From Argyresthia goedartella (lineage: Eukaryota > Arthropoda > Insecta > Lepidoptera > Argyresthiidae), in contig OX463818.1 of NCBI GenBank assembly GCA_949825045.1, forward strand, positions 36,596,906-36,660,905: a stretch of DNA of 64,000 nucleotides, written 5' to 3'. Positions 32,040 through 44,000 of this stretch are shown here, in pieces. The translations under genes were made by a program, and so were the position numbers. The stretch's first letter is position 1, and each line of letters begins with the position of its first letter. The notes beneath the pieces were generated by a model that saw only the letters and a program-made list of their open reading frames with translations, made no database searches and had not been told where the DNA came from.

Positions 32040-32845
32040 AGGCGTTAGAAGTCAAGTAGTAGCTTTATATTCCTGAAGGTGTGTACATTTAAACCATATT
32101 GTTTCCCTACAACTGAATTGTACAGCTTCTGTGATGTCCTCTCGGTTAGACAGCTGTTTATACATAGCATTGTTCTGAAACAACACAAAAACAATTCCCC
32201 ACATCAAAATAACTCACGTACTAAAAGAAGAAGAGATAAAGTATTTCACATAGTATTAGTACGAACCAAATTTATGCAGCGATTTTTTAAATTTCTGGGA
32301 CCCTATATTTATAATAATCTGAGTAAGCACATTGACCTTTGGTCTAATAACACATTTGATAATAATAAAAACATACGTCTTTGGTTGCGCACACAACCAT
32401 ATGATGACTGCGAAAAACTTATGATCGTCTAACACAAGTCCAATTATATTTATATCAAAATAATATTCACATTACATAACTCTCACAGGCACTACACACC
32501 TCATTACTTCCAATCACACACTCACCACACTCCCCATATTCTCTCCCACTAACATAAATCACCAACACTACACACCAAACTATTACGTTTTGCTGATCTT
32601 ATATTTTTAAATGTCAGAAGTTATATTTTTATTTAAAATTTCACATTGTTTATACACTATGTAGTATTTAAATCTGAGGCATTTATTCTTGTGGGAAGTA
32701 GCAGCAACTTATCCTAAAACACAGGGTTTCGCCCTATTTTAGGGAGTAGCGATACATCCCTTGTTTACCCTGCTAAACAAGCTTGTAATGTACATTTATT
32801 TCTGTAAATAAACGATTATTATTATTATTATTATTATTATATAGC
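32040..32845 (+). pseudogene. LINE 3' end: ORF2 C terminus and (ATT)n tail
   Basis: The frame 32079-32432 reads like the end of ORF2 of the 16.5-19.4 kb family: TTELYSFCDVLSVRQLFIHS matches TTDLYREYSVLTVRQLYIKA there. A KRRRDKVFHI..RTKFMQRFF block then leads to the end. A 3' UTR follows, then AATAAACG and a run of ATT units ending near 32841. It is 5'-truncated. Confidence 0.75.
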
Positions 32846-32989
32846 GCATAGCTTTCCCTCACTTTCCCGCGTCGACACCCCCCGCGGGGTCGGCATGCTA
32901 CCGGTGCTGGTGGGAAGTCAAACATATATACCCAGCAGTGGATGAATATGGAAAGATTGGATTGATTGATGGCCGATGTTGGGTGGCAG

Positions 32990-33112
32990 GTGTCGGCGGT
33001 GGGCACGGCCAGCGAGTGGGGCGCGTGGCCGCTGGTGGAGCTCAGTCTGCCGCAGAACGCGACCGTGGCGCCGCTGCTCACGCTCACCAACCCGACCGAC
33101 CACATCGTGCAG
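32990..33112 (+). CDS. TMEM131-like gene, exon C
   Basis: 41 codons, phase 0 to 0; acceptor GGGTGGCAG, donor GTGGGT. It encodes VSAVGTASEWGAWPLVELSL and a stretch with an NAT sequon ending NPTDHIVQ. In the family this is the end of the first PapD-like domain (the ..V.G.G... turn) and the start of the next beta region. The intron before it holds the LINE 3' end and the MITE at 31601. Confidence 0.86.
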
Positions 33113-33140
33113 GTGGGTGCTAGCTCATCGCCACGACACA

Positions 33141-33345
33141 CTTATGTAGACGGTACCTCTGTGGCGTTGCGGTTCGAGGCTCCGCCTCCCAAGCGAGTGG
33201 TCCCGGGTTCGAATCTCGGCTGGGGAGGGAGAAAATAAACCATAATGTCCTCAATGTTTATATGTGTGTGGCGTCGCTGTTTCCACAACACAGTGTATCC
33301 TAATGTGGGGCCAGAATAAATAAATATGCCTGTATTAAATGTTTA
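33141..33345 (+). mobile_element. tRNA-derived SINE, copy 2
   Basis: Starts about 28 bp after exon C. B box GGGTTCGAATC at 33205-33215, then the shared body (TATATGTGTGTGGCGTCGC, TGTTTCCACAACACAG, TATCCTAATGTGGGGCC). It lies very close to the splice donor of exon C. Confidence 0.6.
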
Positions 33346-33905
33346 TTAACATCCCTCATCCGTCCGTACTCGCTCATACGTCCTGCAATACCGAGGCAGA
33401 TGGCGCAAAAATCGACTTTGTGTTGTGTTTAGGATGTGTGATTCAAATCAAGAGTCATAGAAATATCGATTTTACAGGTACTTTACCACAGTTTTTGGTA
33501 CTTGAGCCGGCGTAGGCAATAGATAACTGCTAGAAACTTGTAGGAGGAGAGTAGAAGATGAAGCAAATAAACTAAAAAGTCAATTAGGCGGCGTCTATCT
33601 TGTTTAGTGTAAGAGTCCTCGCAGACCACAGCATTCTCGATCGGCCGAAATTATTAGGTTAGGTGCCCGACTAAACATCGGTGGATAAAAAAAAATACTG
33701 ATCTGCGTGTACTCCAAGTAAAAAGTTAATTCATTTTGATAGCGTCACCTTTGATCGCGCCGCCTTGCCACGTGCCTGCTCTTTTTAAAGAACGCCGTCT
33801 AAAAGGAAGACGCTGCCAGAGAATAAAATAAGGTAATAAGTTGTTATGAGCCTGGCGGGGCGGCTTCCACTTAACTGTAGCACGCGTGTCGTGTGCCTCC
33901 CCCAG
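33346..33905. other. intron, nothing recognised
   Basis: AT-rich intron, ending in the acceptor GTGCCTCCCCCAG of exon D. Confidence 0.4.
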
Positions 33906-34081
33906 GTGGTGGCGGTGTACTCGTCCGCGGCGTGGCTCGGGCTGCAGCTGCCGGGCGGCGGCGCATGGGCGGCGCGTGCGCAGTGGGCACTGCCGGCGCG
34001 CGGCGAGCGTGTGCTGGCGCGCCTGCGCATCGCGCCGCCAGCCGCGCCCGCCGCTTCCAAGCGGCTTACCGGCTACATCAG
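33906..34081 (+). CDS. TMEM131-like gene, exon D
   Basis: 176 nt, phase 0 start and two bases over at the end; the donor GTGCGC is weak. It encodes AVYSSAAWLGLQLPGGG, then WALPARGERVLARLRIAPP and ASKRLTGYIR. The tail matches the family's pattern of a strand leading to the G.I.I.T sequence at the start of the next exon. Very GC- and Ala-rich. Large ORFs in the other frames here (33785-34264) are shadows of its high GC content. Confidence 0.85.
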
Positions 34082-34512
34082 GTGCGCATTATTGTTGCGG
34101 TACTGCGCATTATAACTCCAGGGACTCGTGCGGATGCAGCTGTGGCATTCCTCATTTTAGGTTCAAAACGTACTCGATGGGGCACGACGCCAATATGGCG
34201 TTCATCAGAACACATGTCTCCCCCGTTTAGCTTAGCTCTCAAGGTCATTTGCAGTGCGCGTTAAGTTTATATGCGACTAAGTGCCGCGTGGAAGGAGTAG
34301 ACTCCCTCTATCAGCCCATGCGAGAAAGAGAGGGTTGATGACACGATGCCGCAGAGAAACTAGTCGCGGCCTGTCATTTACGATGTTTATCTCAAACACA
34401 TTCTTGAAGTTATAAATTCAATCTTCTTCCAAGGATTCTAAACGAGCACAATATGAGAAGATTACAAAACAAGTGTTCAGAGACGGTGTGTGCGTGTGTG
34501 TGTGTGTTGCAG
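34082..34512. other. intron with GT repeat at its 3' end
   Basis: No gene. A TGTGTG-rich tract (about 34484-34508) takes the place of the usual polypyrimidine tract just before the exon E acceptor TTGCAG. Confidence 0.5.
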
Positions 34513-34645
34513 GATCAAAACAGACGCCCCGTCGGCGCCGGTGCTGATCGTGTGCGTGGAGGCACGCGGCGCCGCTGCCGGGGCGTACGCCGAGCCGCCG
34601 CACCTGCGTGCCGGTATACGCGGCGCCGCAGACCCGCCTGAGACG
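34513..34645 (+). CDS. TMEM131-like gene, exon E
   Basis: 133 nt; the first base completes an Arg codon with exon D (AG+G). It then encodes IKTDAPSAPVLIVCVEARG, AGAYAEPPHLRAG and ends DPPET at phase 0; donor GTCAGT. Aligned without gaps to the family from memory, PHLRAGIR falls where most members have the ..LDFG.L.. motif that opens the next domain. It splices to 53728 in phase across a 19-kb intron. Confidence 0.83.
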
Positions 34646-34737
34646 GTCAGTACACGCACACATGCACACGAACACTATCACATCGTCCACATATGACGAG
34701 GCATACAGTCAGTCAGTACATACGCATGCATATCATC

Positions 34738-35426
34738 ATAACCATAAGGCACAAAATAAATAGGTACAGAAGTCAACCACATGTATGTACTTCACTTTTC
34801 ATAGCTACGCTCAGCGATCGCTCTGGGGTTGTCAACTACGGTTTATGCACAAAAAACTAACATGGTACTGGCGCCCCAAAAAACAAAGCAATAGACATGC
34901 CTTCTATTACGATACAAAAGGTTTACAGAACAGAAAAATACCTACACAATTTTACGTTTGTCAATTTTCACTATCGAAAATCCCTGAAAACTTCTAAACG
35001 GACTACCCGAGTTACACAATTTCTATTGCCCTGTCCGTTTTAGACCTACACCTGTCATATGACACGAAAAACAACACAATATCTACACAAACAAAAAAAC
35101 ATGTTTTCAACTTACGTATCTAAGGTGGCGTGAAGTTACCTAACAAAAAATTTGTTAATACTTATTTTATTATACTGATTGAAAAATAGGCAACTGTTAT
35201 TTATTTAAACCGTCCACTGTACAGTTATAATAACTTTCTTTCCGTTGCTCCATTGTTGCATTATATGCATTAACAGACGCGCGTGTCAAGCGGATGGCAC
35301 TCACGCTCGCACTGGTTTGAACTGCTCTGAGATATCGTGTCCGTGAGCAGCATCTATGTGTGCGTTGCTCGAGCGCGCTTGTATTTAGATTGATTTCTGT
35401 ACCTATTTATTTTGTGCTTATGGCCC
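34738..35426. mobile_element. non-autonomous element with about 32-bp inverted ends
   Basis: CCATAAGGCACAAAATAAAT continuing into AGGTACAGAA at the left (from about 34741) and its complement at the right (about 35393-35426, one base shorter). About 690 bp, with no transposase. Target duplication and superfamily not determined. Confidence 0.5.
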
Positions 35427-35778
35427 TCTAACAGGTTCAGCAAGCATATGACAGACAGGATGGGACATAGAACATCATCCATGTTGAAATTTATTTGCTA
35501 TCTCGGTTCGTAAATATAAGCCTCTGCGAACTCGTACGATGTGTATTAAAGAATACACTTTGGCTTTTAAAAGTTTGGTTTTGGTATTCAATATAAAATG
35601 TTATTATTTCAAGTAGGTATACGTACAGTGGGTAACAAACACTTCATGATCGTTGCAAGCTCGCCCATGTTGCGGCGACATGGGATATCGCATCTGCTGC
35701 CTGCTGTACTTACTATTTACTATTCGAATAGTATGTAATATGTGTTTGGATTCCCTAGTTAGTAAAGGGAACTATAGG

Positions 35779-35926
35779 TGTTTTGTCGATTTTCGACCCT
35801 ATGCTATTCTTACGCAGTCGTAATACATTTTACCCACAAGTTTAGTCTTTATAAATCAAGTATAAAATCTAGACGCGTTTGCCTTAAAAATCACCTGCAA
35901 TCAAAAGTGAACCTTATTACGTCCAC
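35779..35926 (+). repeat. candidate 5' LTR remnant of the old BEL element
   Basis: About 148 bp that aligns with 53333-53468 over its whole length, with substitutions and one deletion of roughly ten bases. Both begin TGTT. The right border is uncertain, and no matching flanking duplication was found. Confidence 0.55.
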
Positions 35927-36336
35927 AGAACCAGGATGAGTGACAGTGACTCGCAAAAATAATTGGTTCTTCAAAATACACTGTGTTAAAAACTTTGAAC
36001 AATAGTGTAACGAGTGTTAATTGTGGCGAAAGAACTTTATGGATCAAGACAATTTAGTGCTTTTTACAAAAACAGTTTCATAATTTATAACGAGTGATTA
36101 TCGGACAAAAGGACAAGGTGTGTCGAGAAATCATAACGCTCGTGTTGCTTATAAGTAGACAGTGCAGGAAATACGTTTAAATTGGTTGGTGTATGACATT
36201 ATTGGATTTTTTTCGTGTGGCGCGCCTACCCTACGCGTAAAAAGTCACAAATACGTGGAACTTTCCTACAGTGACGTGCTAGTCTAATAAAATCTACACT
36301 ATTCTGCTATTACAATCATTGTGGATATAATCCATT

Positions 36337-37500
36337 ATGGATCAAATAGAAAGAAGTATACTCATTCAAGCTGCTGATAAATTAGACAAGGTGAAGAAAG
36401 CGTATGTTAACTACCAAAAATCACCTAAGGAGAGAGTTACGGCTGGTTATCTAAAGGGCAGAATAGATACACTGGAAATTTACTGGAAGGAGTTTTCGGG
36501 CGTACACGAAACGTTAATTATGTTGATGCCAATAAATCAGCGTCAAGCAAATTAAACTATTTTGGGGACAACATTTTTGGAGAATTTGAAGAAGCGTATA
36601 CTACGTACAAAGGCGTAATGATGTCCAAGTTAGAAAGTTTGGTTCCGATGAAATGTGAGTCTCGACAAATATTTACTCCAAGCACGTCCAGTGGGGAAGT
36701 AAAATTGCCACGCATTTCACTTCAATCTTTTAACGGCAACTACTAATGGCAGTAATGCCATGATTTATATTTGGCATTAGTGCACAACAAAGAATCCTTA
36801 CAAGATGTTCAAAAGCTACACTATTTAAAAGTCAGTTTAGTTGGCGAGGCAGAAGCATTATTGCGTCAATTTTCAATCACAGCTGAAAATTATACAGAAG
36901 CTTGGTCAGTGCTAAAAAAACGATATTCTAAAAGATATAAAGCAAACTTTGTTTTTATGAAATTCTTTACACAGAAATCGGTGTCTCAGGAATCTGCTAC
37001 CGCCTTACGGCAACTATTGGACACTTCAATGGAATGTATAAGCGCATTAAAACATTTGGGATTACCGAAGAATCACTGGGACGCAATTGTCAACTACTCA
37101 GTGGTGTCAAAACTAGACTCGAGAGTAGAGAGAGTGGGAAGAATTGATCAGCAGAGATGAGACGGATGACTTACCTAGTTTTGGCCCAATAAAGTCGTTC
37201 TTGGAAAATAGATTTCTTACGTTGGAAATGGTGGAACATGCAAACAAAGGCTACAAACCTGTTAAACTAAGATGTTTCATTTTGAAGTGCACCTTTTGCA
37301 ATGAAGATCATTATATCTATCAGTGTAAACAGTTTTCCAAGCTATCCATAGAAGACAGGTTTTAATTGCCTAATACCGAACCACACTGTATTTAAGTGTA
37401 AACAAAGAACAACTTGCCAGATTTGTAAAAAGAAGCACCATTCGTTATTACACCGAGATAAGAAACAAACAAGTGAAGACACGCACACGTTTGGATAAAT
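36337..37500 (+). pseudogene. old BEL gag, decayed
   Basis: Gag-like N terminus from the ATG at 36337 (first frame ends 36555), then DVQKLHYLKVSLVGEAEALL (36771-37160), typical of the DUF1759 gag region of BEL/Pao elements, and a CTFCNEDHYIYQCKQF zinc-knuckle piece near 37290-37335. Stops and frameshifts separate the pieces. It cannot make capsid protein. Confidence 0.75.
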
Positions 37501-38460
37501 AAATAACAACAAACAAGATGAAATATAAACATTAGTAGCGAAACAGTAGTCGAGTGTCCTACAAGTATTACAATCTGGTCAAGATATCTTATTGGCGACA
37601 GCACTGGTGCAGCTCCCACATGCTTCGGGCTCTCCTGGATCGGGTTCAGATGCTTCATTCGTGACTGCAAGGGCGGCCGAGTTGTTGGGTTTGAGAAAAA
37701 GTCAAAGCCAAAGTCAGCGGAGTTGTCTCTGGTTTTGTTGAGAACAATCAGATGTGCTAAAGCATTTGGTAAATTTACATATTAAGTCAAAATACGATAC
37801 TTCCTTCTCTATACATGTTAATACTTATGTATTGAAGTCGTTAACCCGTCGGCTGCCAGCTACGGAAATAAGAGGTTTTGTTTGGCTAGAGGTCAACGAA
37901 ATGGATTTAGCTGACCCCACTTTTAGCATTCCAGAGAGGATTGATATACGCCTCAGAGCGGATATTTTCGGCGAAATCATAGATGCAGGTTTAATGAGAG
38001 GACCAGGCAACATTTTTGCAAATAAAAAAAATACCTGGGTTGGATTTTGTCGGGAGGTACCAATCAATAATTTACTGTTTCACAGCACATCATAGAACAC
38101 GAATAGAAGAGGACAATAATCTCCTGAAAAGGTTCTTGGAAGTGGAACCAGAACTATATATCAAGCAGAGCATGTGGACCAAGGAAGAAACAAAATGCGA
38201 AGAAATATATCAGCTAACAACAATGAGAGACGAAGACGGCAGGTATGTGGTACGACTTCCCTTAAAGACAAATATAGCAGGTACCGTGAAGTCATCTGGA
38301 AACACAAAACATCAAGCGGTAACTAGACTGAAGCGACTGGAGAGGAGGTTCGCCAGAAATGAGCACTTAAAAACTGAATACACAAGAGTTATAGACGAGT
38401 ACTTGCAGCTAGGTCACATGAAGAATGTTGAAACAGAGGATGAAAGTAATGCAATCTATA

Positions 38461-38574
38461 TTGCTCATCACCCAGTAGTCCGACAGGATAAGGAGACATT
38501 GCTCATCACCCAGTAGTCCGACAGGATAAGGAGACATTGCTCATCACCCAGTAGTCCGACAGGATAAGGAGAGA
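38461..38574 (+). repeat. 38-bp tandem triplication in old BEL RT
   Basis: Three copies starting at 38461, 38499 and 38537 (TTGCTCATCACCCAGTAGTC..). 38 is not a multiple of three, so each copy shifts the frame. It probably arose after the element was already dead. Confidence 0.85.
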
Positions 38575-40486
38575 TCTGCGAAGTCTGATATTTAGATGGA
38601 GATCTCACAAAATCTGTGTTGGTAGCGATGTAATAAAAATGTATCGTCAAGTGAGAATGAAGGACAAACACACAGATTTGCACCGCATAGTGTGGCGTGA
38701 TGATACATCAGAAAGAATTGAGAGTTATAAGCTGCTTACCGTAACTTTCGGGACATTAGCTGCACCTCATCTTGCTGTAAGAACTCTTCAACGCTCGGCT
38801 GATGATGAACAAAAAACTACCCTCGAGGAGCGGCGGCAGTTAGAAACTCTTTTTATATAGATGACCTGGCAGGGCATGAGGATCTCAATGAAATGAAGGC
38901 TACCTGTAAAGAAATTGACAAACTGTTGGGGGGTTGCCAGATGCAGAAATTGACGAGCAAGTCCGAGGAACTCCTCGATGATATGGCCAACTACACGAAG
39001 ATTCCGGAACCTGTAAAAGACAAGAAAGAGATTAAATTAGATAAAGTCATAAAAATACTAGGACTTACCTGGGATAGAAAAGATGTTCAGTTAATTTACA
39101 AGCTTGCAGGATACCTGTAACCAAAAGAGTGATTTTATATGATGTCGCTAGTCTCTTTGATCCTTTTGGATGGCTCTCACCTGTTAGATAACTGCCAAAA
39201 TTATGGCTCTGTTATCTGGAGTGGGATGACGAGTTACCCTCCGAACTCGTGGATGAGTGGATGAGCTTTCGAGATGAACTTCACGAGTTGCAAATAGTTG
39301 AAATCCCACGTTGGGTAAAGATGTCATCTCGCTGCAAAGAAGTGCAGCTCCATGGGTTCTCGGACGCTTCAACCCTTGCTCTTGCGGCCGTGGTTTATGT
39401 AAGAGTTGTAGAAGAGCACGGGTTCATGTCACCATATTGGCCTCAAAAGCAAAGGTAGCCCCTCTGAAACAATTAACTGTTCCACGGCTGGAATTGGTCG
39501 CTGCAGCTTTATTGGCAAAGTTGCATGATATTTCCGATTTGTTGAACATACCCATGGAACGAATCTACGCTTGGACAGACTCGATGGTGTTTCTGTCATG
39601 GTGGCAGTCACAACAAAGCCGCTAGCAACTTGTTTGTAGTAGAGTGTCCGAGATTATCCAGAATATAGATAGTGACAGGTGGAGGCACGTCCTGTCTGCT
39701 GATAACCCTGCTTATCTCGCCTCAAGAGGCGTTAAGGCAAGTGAGCTGACAAATAATGAATTTTGGTGGACCGGACCTGCATGGTTGAAGACCAAAAACA
39801 CTGAGATTCTAAGACCCACATCAATCCCAAGCACAGAATTAGAGAGTAAGAAGTCGTTTCACACTCTGATGCAAGACCTTCCATTTGGGAGCGATTTCCA
39901 TCAATGCTCAGGATGAAAACAGTAATAGCTCAGTGTAAGAGATTTTTAGATTACAAAACAGAACATACGATAACTTAAGTGCTGCTGAATTGAATGATGT
40001 TGAAGCCAGCTGTGTGATATACTATCAAAAAATAATATATGGTCAAGAATTTGAAGATCTGAAGAAGAAAGGTAAAGTTAGAAACAAAAGTTGGATGATA
40101 ACATTTTTTTGAGAGTTGGAGGGCGATTAAGTAAAGCCAACTTGCCTGATAACGCAGGCAGGCAACATCCCAAGCAGGCAACATGTTACGAGATTAATAA
40201 ATAGCAGATGCGCACACAAAAGCCTTACATGGTACGGGCCAGCAGGCAATGACGTACATCCGGACCGAGTACCCCAGTACTGATACAACTAGATAGACTA
40301 ATAGGTCTAGCAGTATAGTAATAGCAGTTAGAGATTTCAGTCGAAAGTGTATTGTGTACATAAAGAATAATGCAATAACAACGCAGCAGCTAATGGGCCA
40401 GTTACCCAGTTCGAGGGTCACTCAACATCGCTACCACAGTTTAGTTGATTTTGCATGCCCGGTGTATGTAAGAACATCCAAGGGTA

Positions 40487-40491
40487 GAGGT
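40487..40491. repeat. 5-bp target duplication of the young BEL (left)
   Basis: GAGGT precedes the left LTR; the same five bases follow the right LTR at 46966-46970. On removing 40492-46970 the old BEL integrase frame joins without a gap. Confidence 0.85.
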
Positions 40492-40677
40492 TGTGGCAAG
40501 CAATGGCCACGGGAGACTTGTTGATGCAGGAAAACACCTTGTTTTACCAGATAACTGAATAATTTATTGCAGCACGCTTACACCTTGTAGCAGACATCGA
40601 AGGAAGAGAGTTTTTACAATGTTGCCATATAACAATATTATACTTCATTTAATACATTGGTGTTGGTGTTGCCAACA
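40492..40677 (-). repeat. LTR of the young BEL (3' LTR)
   Basis: 186 bp, TGTGGCAAGC to GTTGCCAACA. By eye it differs from the other LTR (46780-46965) at one position, the A/G at the twelfth base. It is the 3' LTR because the genes read on the minus strand. Confidence 0.92.
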
Positions 40678-41046
40678 TGTTGCGGCCTAAGGCAGATAAC
40701 AAAAATAAACTGGCTAGACACAAAATTCATGCATATCTGATGCCTACTCACTAACTCATAAGAGCTCTAATCTAACTAATTAATGACAGTATTAATTGCT
40801 TAACCATACATACAAATGGTACAATTATAAGAGTGTACTAGTTAGCTACATTTACATGTATGCCTCACACTATGAGCTAATTAAACTTTAATACAAACTA
40901 CTGACACATTAAAGTGGAAACAGTACATGTAAGTAGTTATAATAATATGCGTAAGAAGCGCCTAGCCTACCTAGGGTTACATAATATTAACAAACATCTA
41001 GGAGTATACCTATATCAATACATCACAAATGCAATAAGAACTATTA

Positions 41047-44000
41047 CTACTTATTGTTATCATTTATAGGTAGAATACACACCTTTGTTATGGAACGTAG
41101 ATGAGTTTTTCCATTTGAAGTCATAACTTCTAAAGCTCTGACCTTATCATCGCTACCAGGAAAAACCTTAACAATTCTGGCCATTGGCCATGACAGAGGC
41201 GGTTCATTAGCCTCTTTCAATATAACTAAGTTACCAGTATTTACATTTGCAATATCATCTCGCCACTTCGGACGACTTTGGAGGACATTGAGGTATTGTT
41301 TGTACCAGGTTTTCCAGAAATTTTGCCTAATATTTGTACATATGTCCCAAAACCTTAACCTATTCATGGGTACATTCGAAATGTCCTTCTCGGGGAAGGA
41401 AGTTAATGCGGAGCCAGTTAAAAAGTGCCCCGGGGTTAAATAATCGTAACTATTAACATCAGAAGACAATGGCAAGAGCGGTCTAGAATTTAAAATAGCT
41501 TCTATCTGATTTAACACAGTATTCAATTGCTCGTATGTCAAAGCTGAGTTTAACAGGACACGTTTTAAGTGATACTTAGTGCTTTTGACAGCCGCTTCCC
41601 ACAGTCCACCGAACACTGGCGAATAGCTCGGTATGAAATGGAAATTGATACCTTGTTGGGAAGCAAAGGCCTGTACCTGTGTTTGGTGACTCTGGGAGTT
41701 GACTAAATCGTATAACTCAACTAATTGGTTCCTTGCGCCTTTGAACGTGCTTGCATTGTCGCAGTAGACTTCTGTGCTTAGCCCTCGTCTTGAAATCATT
41801 CGTTTGTAACATGCCAGGAAACTATCTGTTGTAAGATCAGAACATAGCTCCAGGTGGACTGCTTTCGTAACAAAACAGACCCACACGCAGATATATCCCT
41901 TTGTTATTACAGCCCGACGAACGCGAGAATTTTTAATACTTATAGGTCCACAGAAGTCCACTCCTACTTTTTGGAACGGTCGGCAAGCAGTCACTCGGGC
42001 TTTCGGCAAGGAGCCCATCAGCTGATGCGAAGCAGTGGCTTTGAGTCTGAAACATGTTACACATCTATGAGTTATCTTTTTTACCTCTCTCATGCCGTTA
42101 ACTAACCAAAACCTTTGGTTCAGACTTGATAATAGCAGCCTAGGACCAGCGTGAAAAAGCCTTTCATGCTCACTTTGTATCAAACGCTCAGTGACGGGTG
42201 AACCTTTACATAGTATTGCAGGATGTTTTTGTGAATATGGCACGTCAGAGTGATGTAACCTACCTCCTACTCTGAGTACATCCTGATCGTCCAAAAAGGG
42301 ATGTAGAGGCTTTAAACTACCCTTTGTGGCACTCTTTGAATTTATAGAATCTATTTCTGTTTGGAAATGTTTGCGTTGATCATTTCTAATTATCGTAAAC
42401 AATGAAGTTTGTAATTCCTCGGTTGTTAAGTAGTTGTGTTTCACTTTGTGTGTGTGTGACTTGACATTGTTGCAAAATCTAAGCACGTATGCAAGAACTC
42501 TAGTAGCTTTATGTATGCTTGAATATTTTTCCAGAGTGTGAAACAAATCTGGTTCCAATTGAGTAGCGACTAAGTTGGTGGCGATGCTGGAAACCACTGG
42601 GCAAACCTTCATTTCAGGCAACTCGTAAGGTAACTCTATGTTGACATCAATGTTGTACTCACCATTGCGAAGAAACTCGGGACCATTCCACCACATGGTG
42701 CAGCCAGCAAGCTCCTCGGGATCGAGTCCGCGGCTGATGTAATCAGCAGGGTTGTCACGTGTGTTTACATAAGCCCAGCGCCATTCAGAAGTGGCTTGGT
42801 GTATCGTTGCTACTCTATTTGCCACGTAAGCTTGCAACCTAGTTGTCTCGGTGTTTATCCAAGCTAATACTATCTTCGAATCACTAAAGAGGTACACATC
42901 ATCTATCTTAATGCGTAGTTTAAGCGTATCATACACTTTAGCTGCTAATTTCGACAATAATAGGGCCGCATTTAGCTCTAATCGCGGTATTGTTAGACCT
43001 TTGTTTAGCGGGTTGATTCTGGACTTCGAACATAGTAGGTAAAGTATTGTACTACCTGTAGAATCAGTTACCCGTAGGTATACGCAACAACCGTAGCCCG
43101 TAGAGGTCGAGGCATCTGCAAATCCTATCAGTTGCACAGTGCATGATTCGTCTACGTGAATATTCCTATTCAAGTGTATCGGCTTCATGTTAGCCAATTT
43201 ATTAGCGAATTCTAACCATTGCAGTTTGACATCTGTGGGAGGGCTTTCATTCCAGTCCATTTTTGTCGACCACAACTTCTGCATGATGGTCTTTGCAACC
43301 ACCACGATTGGACTGGCAAAACCCATTGGATCATAAAATCTCGAGATGTAACTGAGAATTTCGCGCTTTGTTACTGACTGGGAGTTGAAAGGTTCAAGGC
43401 TAGTTATTTTAAAACAATCCTCACCTACATTTATGTTCAACCCTAACGCCTTCATATCGTACTCGCCTTTCTGCAGATCAATTTCATCAAATTGTTGTTG
43501 CTGAGTAGGGATATCTGCCAAGATGGTTTGGCTATTTGAGGCCCACTTATGGGTCTGAAAGTTGGCTGTTCCTAATAATTCGCGTATCTGACGTTTGGCC
43601 TCAAGTAGGGTGTCTATATTGCTACCTGAGTATAATATGTCATCTACGTAACAGCAGTTCTTTAATATGAACGAAGCTAAAGGATATTCGCGTTAATTTT
43701 TTGTTGCAAGTTCTAGCAGGCAGCGTGTTGCTAGGAAGCTTGATGATTTTAGACCGTACGTTACCGTATCTAAACATATACATTTGACACTTTCGCTGGG
43801 ATTGTCACGCCACAATATTAATTGCAACGAAGTGTATTTTTCATCGACCTTTATACATCTGAACATTTGTTTGATGTCTGCTGTGAATGTGAAGTCACCA
43901 AACCTGAATAACAGGACGATATCGAAAAGGTCCCTTTGTGTGGTCGGCCCATTTAGTAAAATATCGTTGAGCGAAACCCTTTTATCCGTTTTCATAGACC

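Larger units (their letters stand above)
37555..40491 (+). pseudogene. old BEL pol: protease, RT, RNase H and start of integrase, decayed
   Basis: Pieces in order: protease region with SDASFVTARAAELLGL (the usual catalytic Asp context is lost); MDLADPTFSIPERIDI and an ADIFGEI block (37754-38095); RT with FLEVEPELYIK and VTRLKRLERRF (38016-38516), MYRQVRMKDKHTDLHRIVWR and LLTVTFGT (38639-38860); DDLAGHEDL; RNase H-like FSDAST, TVPRLELVAAALLAKL and AWTDS (39249-39625); DNPAYLASRG (39644-39916); then the integrase N-terminal part up to 40491. Many frame breaks. It is cut at 40491 by the younger BEL. Confidence 0.8.

Noticed and set aside
33785..34264. Overlapping ORFs in other frames across exon D
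   Set aside because: GC-rich shadows; only the frame with matching splice phases aligns to TMEM131.
43521..43695. Frameshift in the young BEL polyprotein
   Set aside because: The two ORFs are in the same frame; only one TAA separates them.
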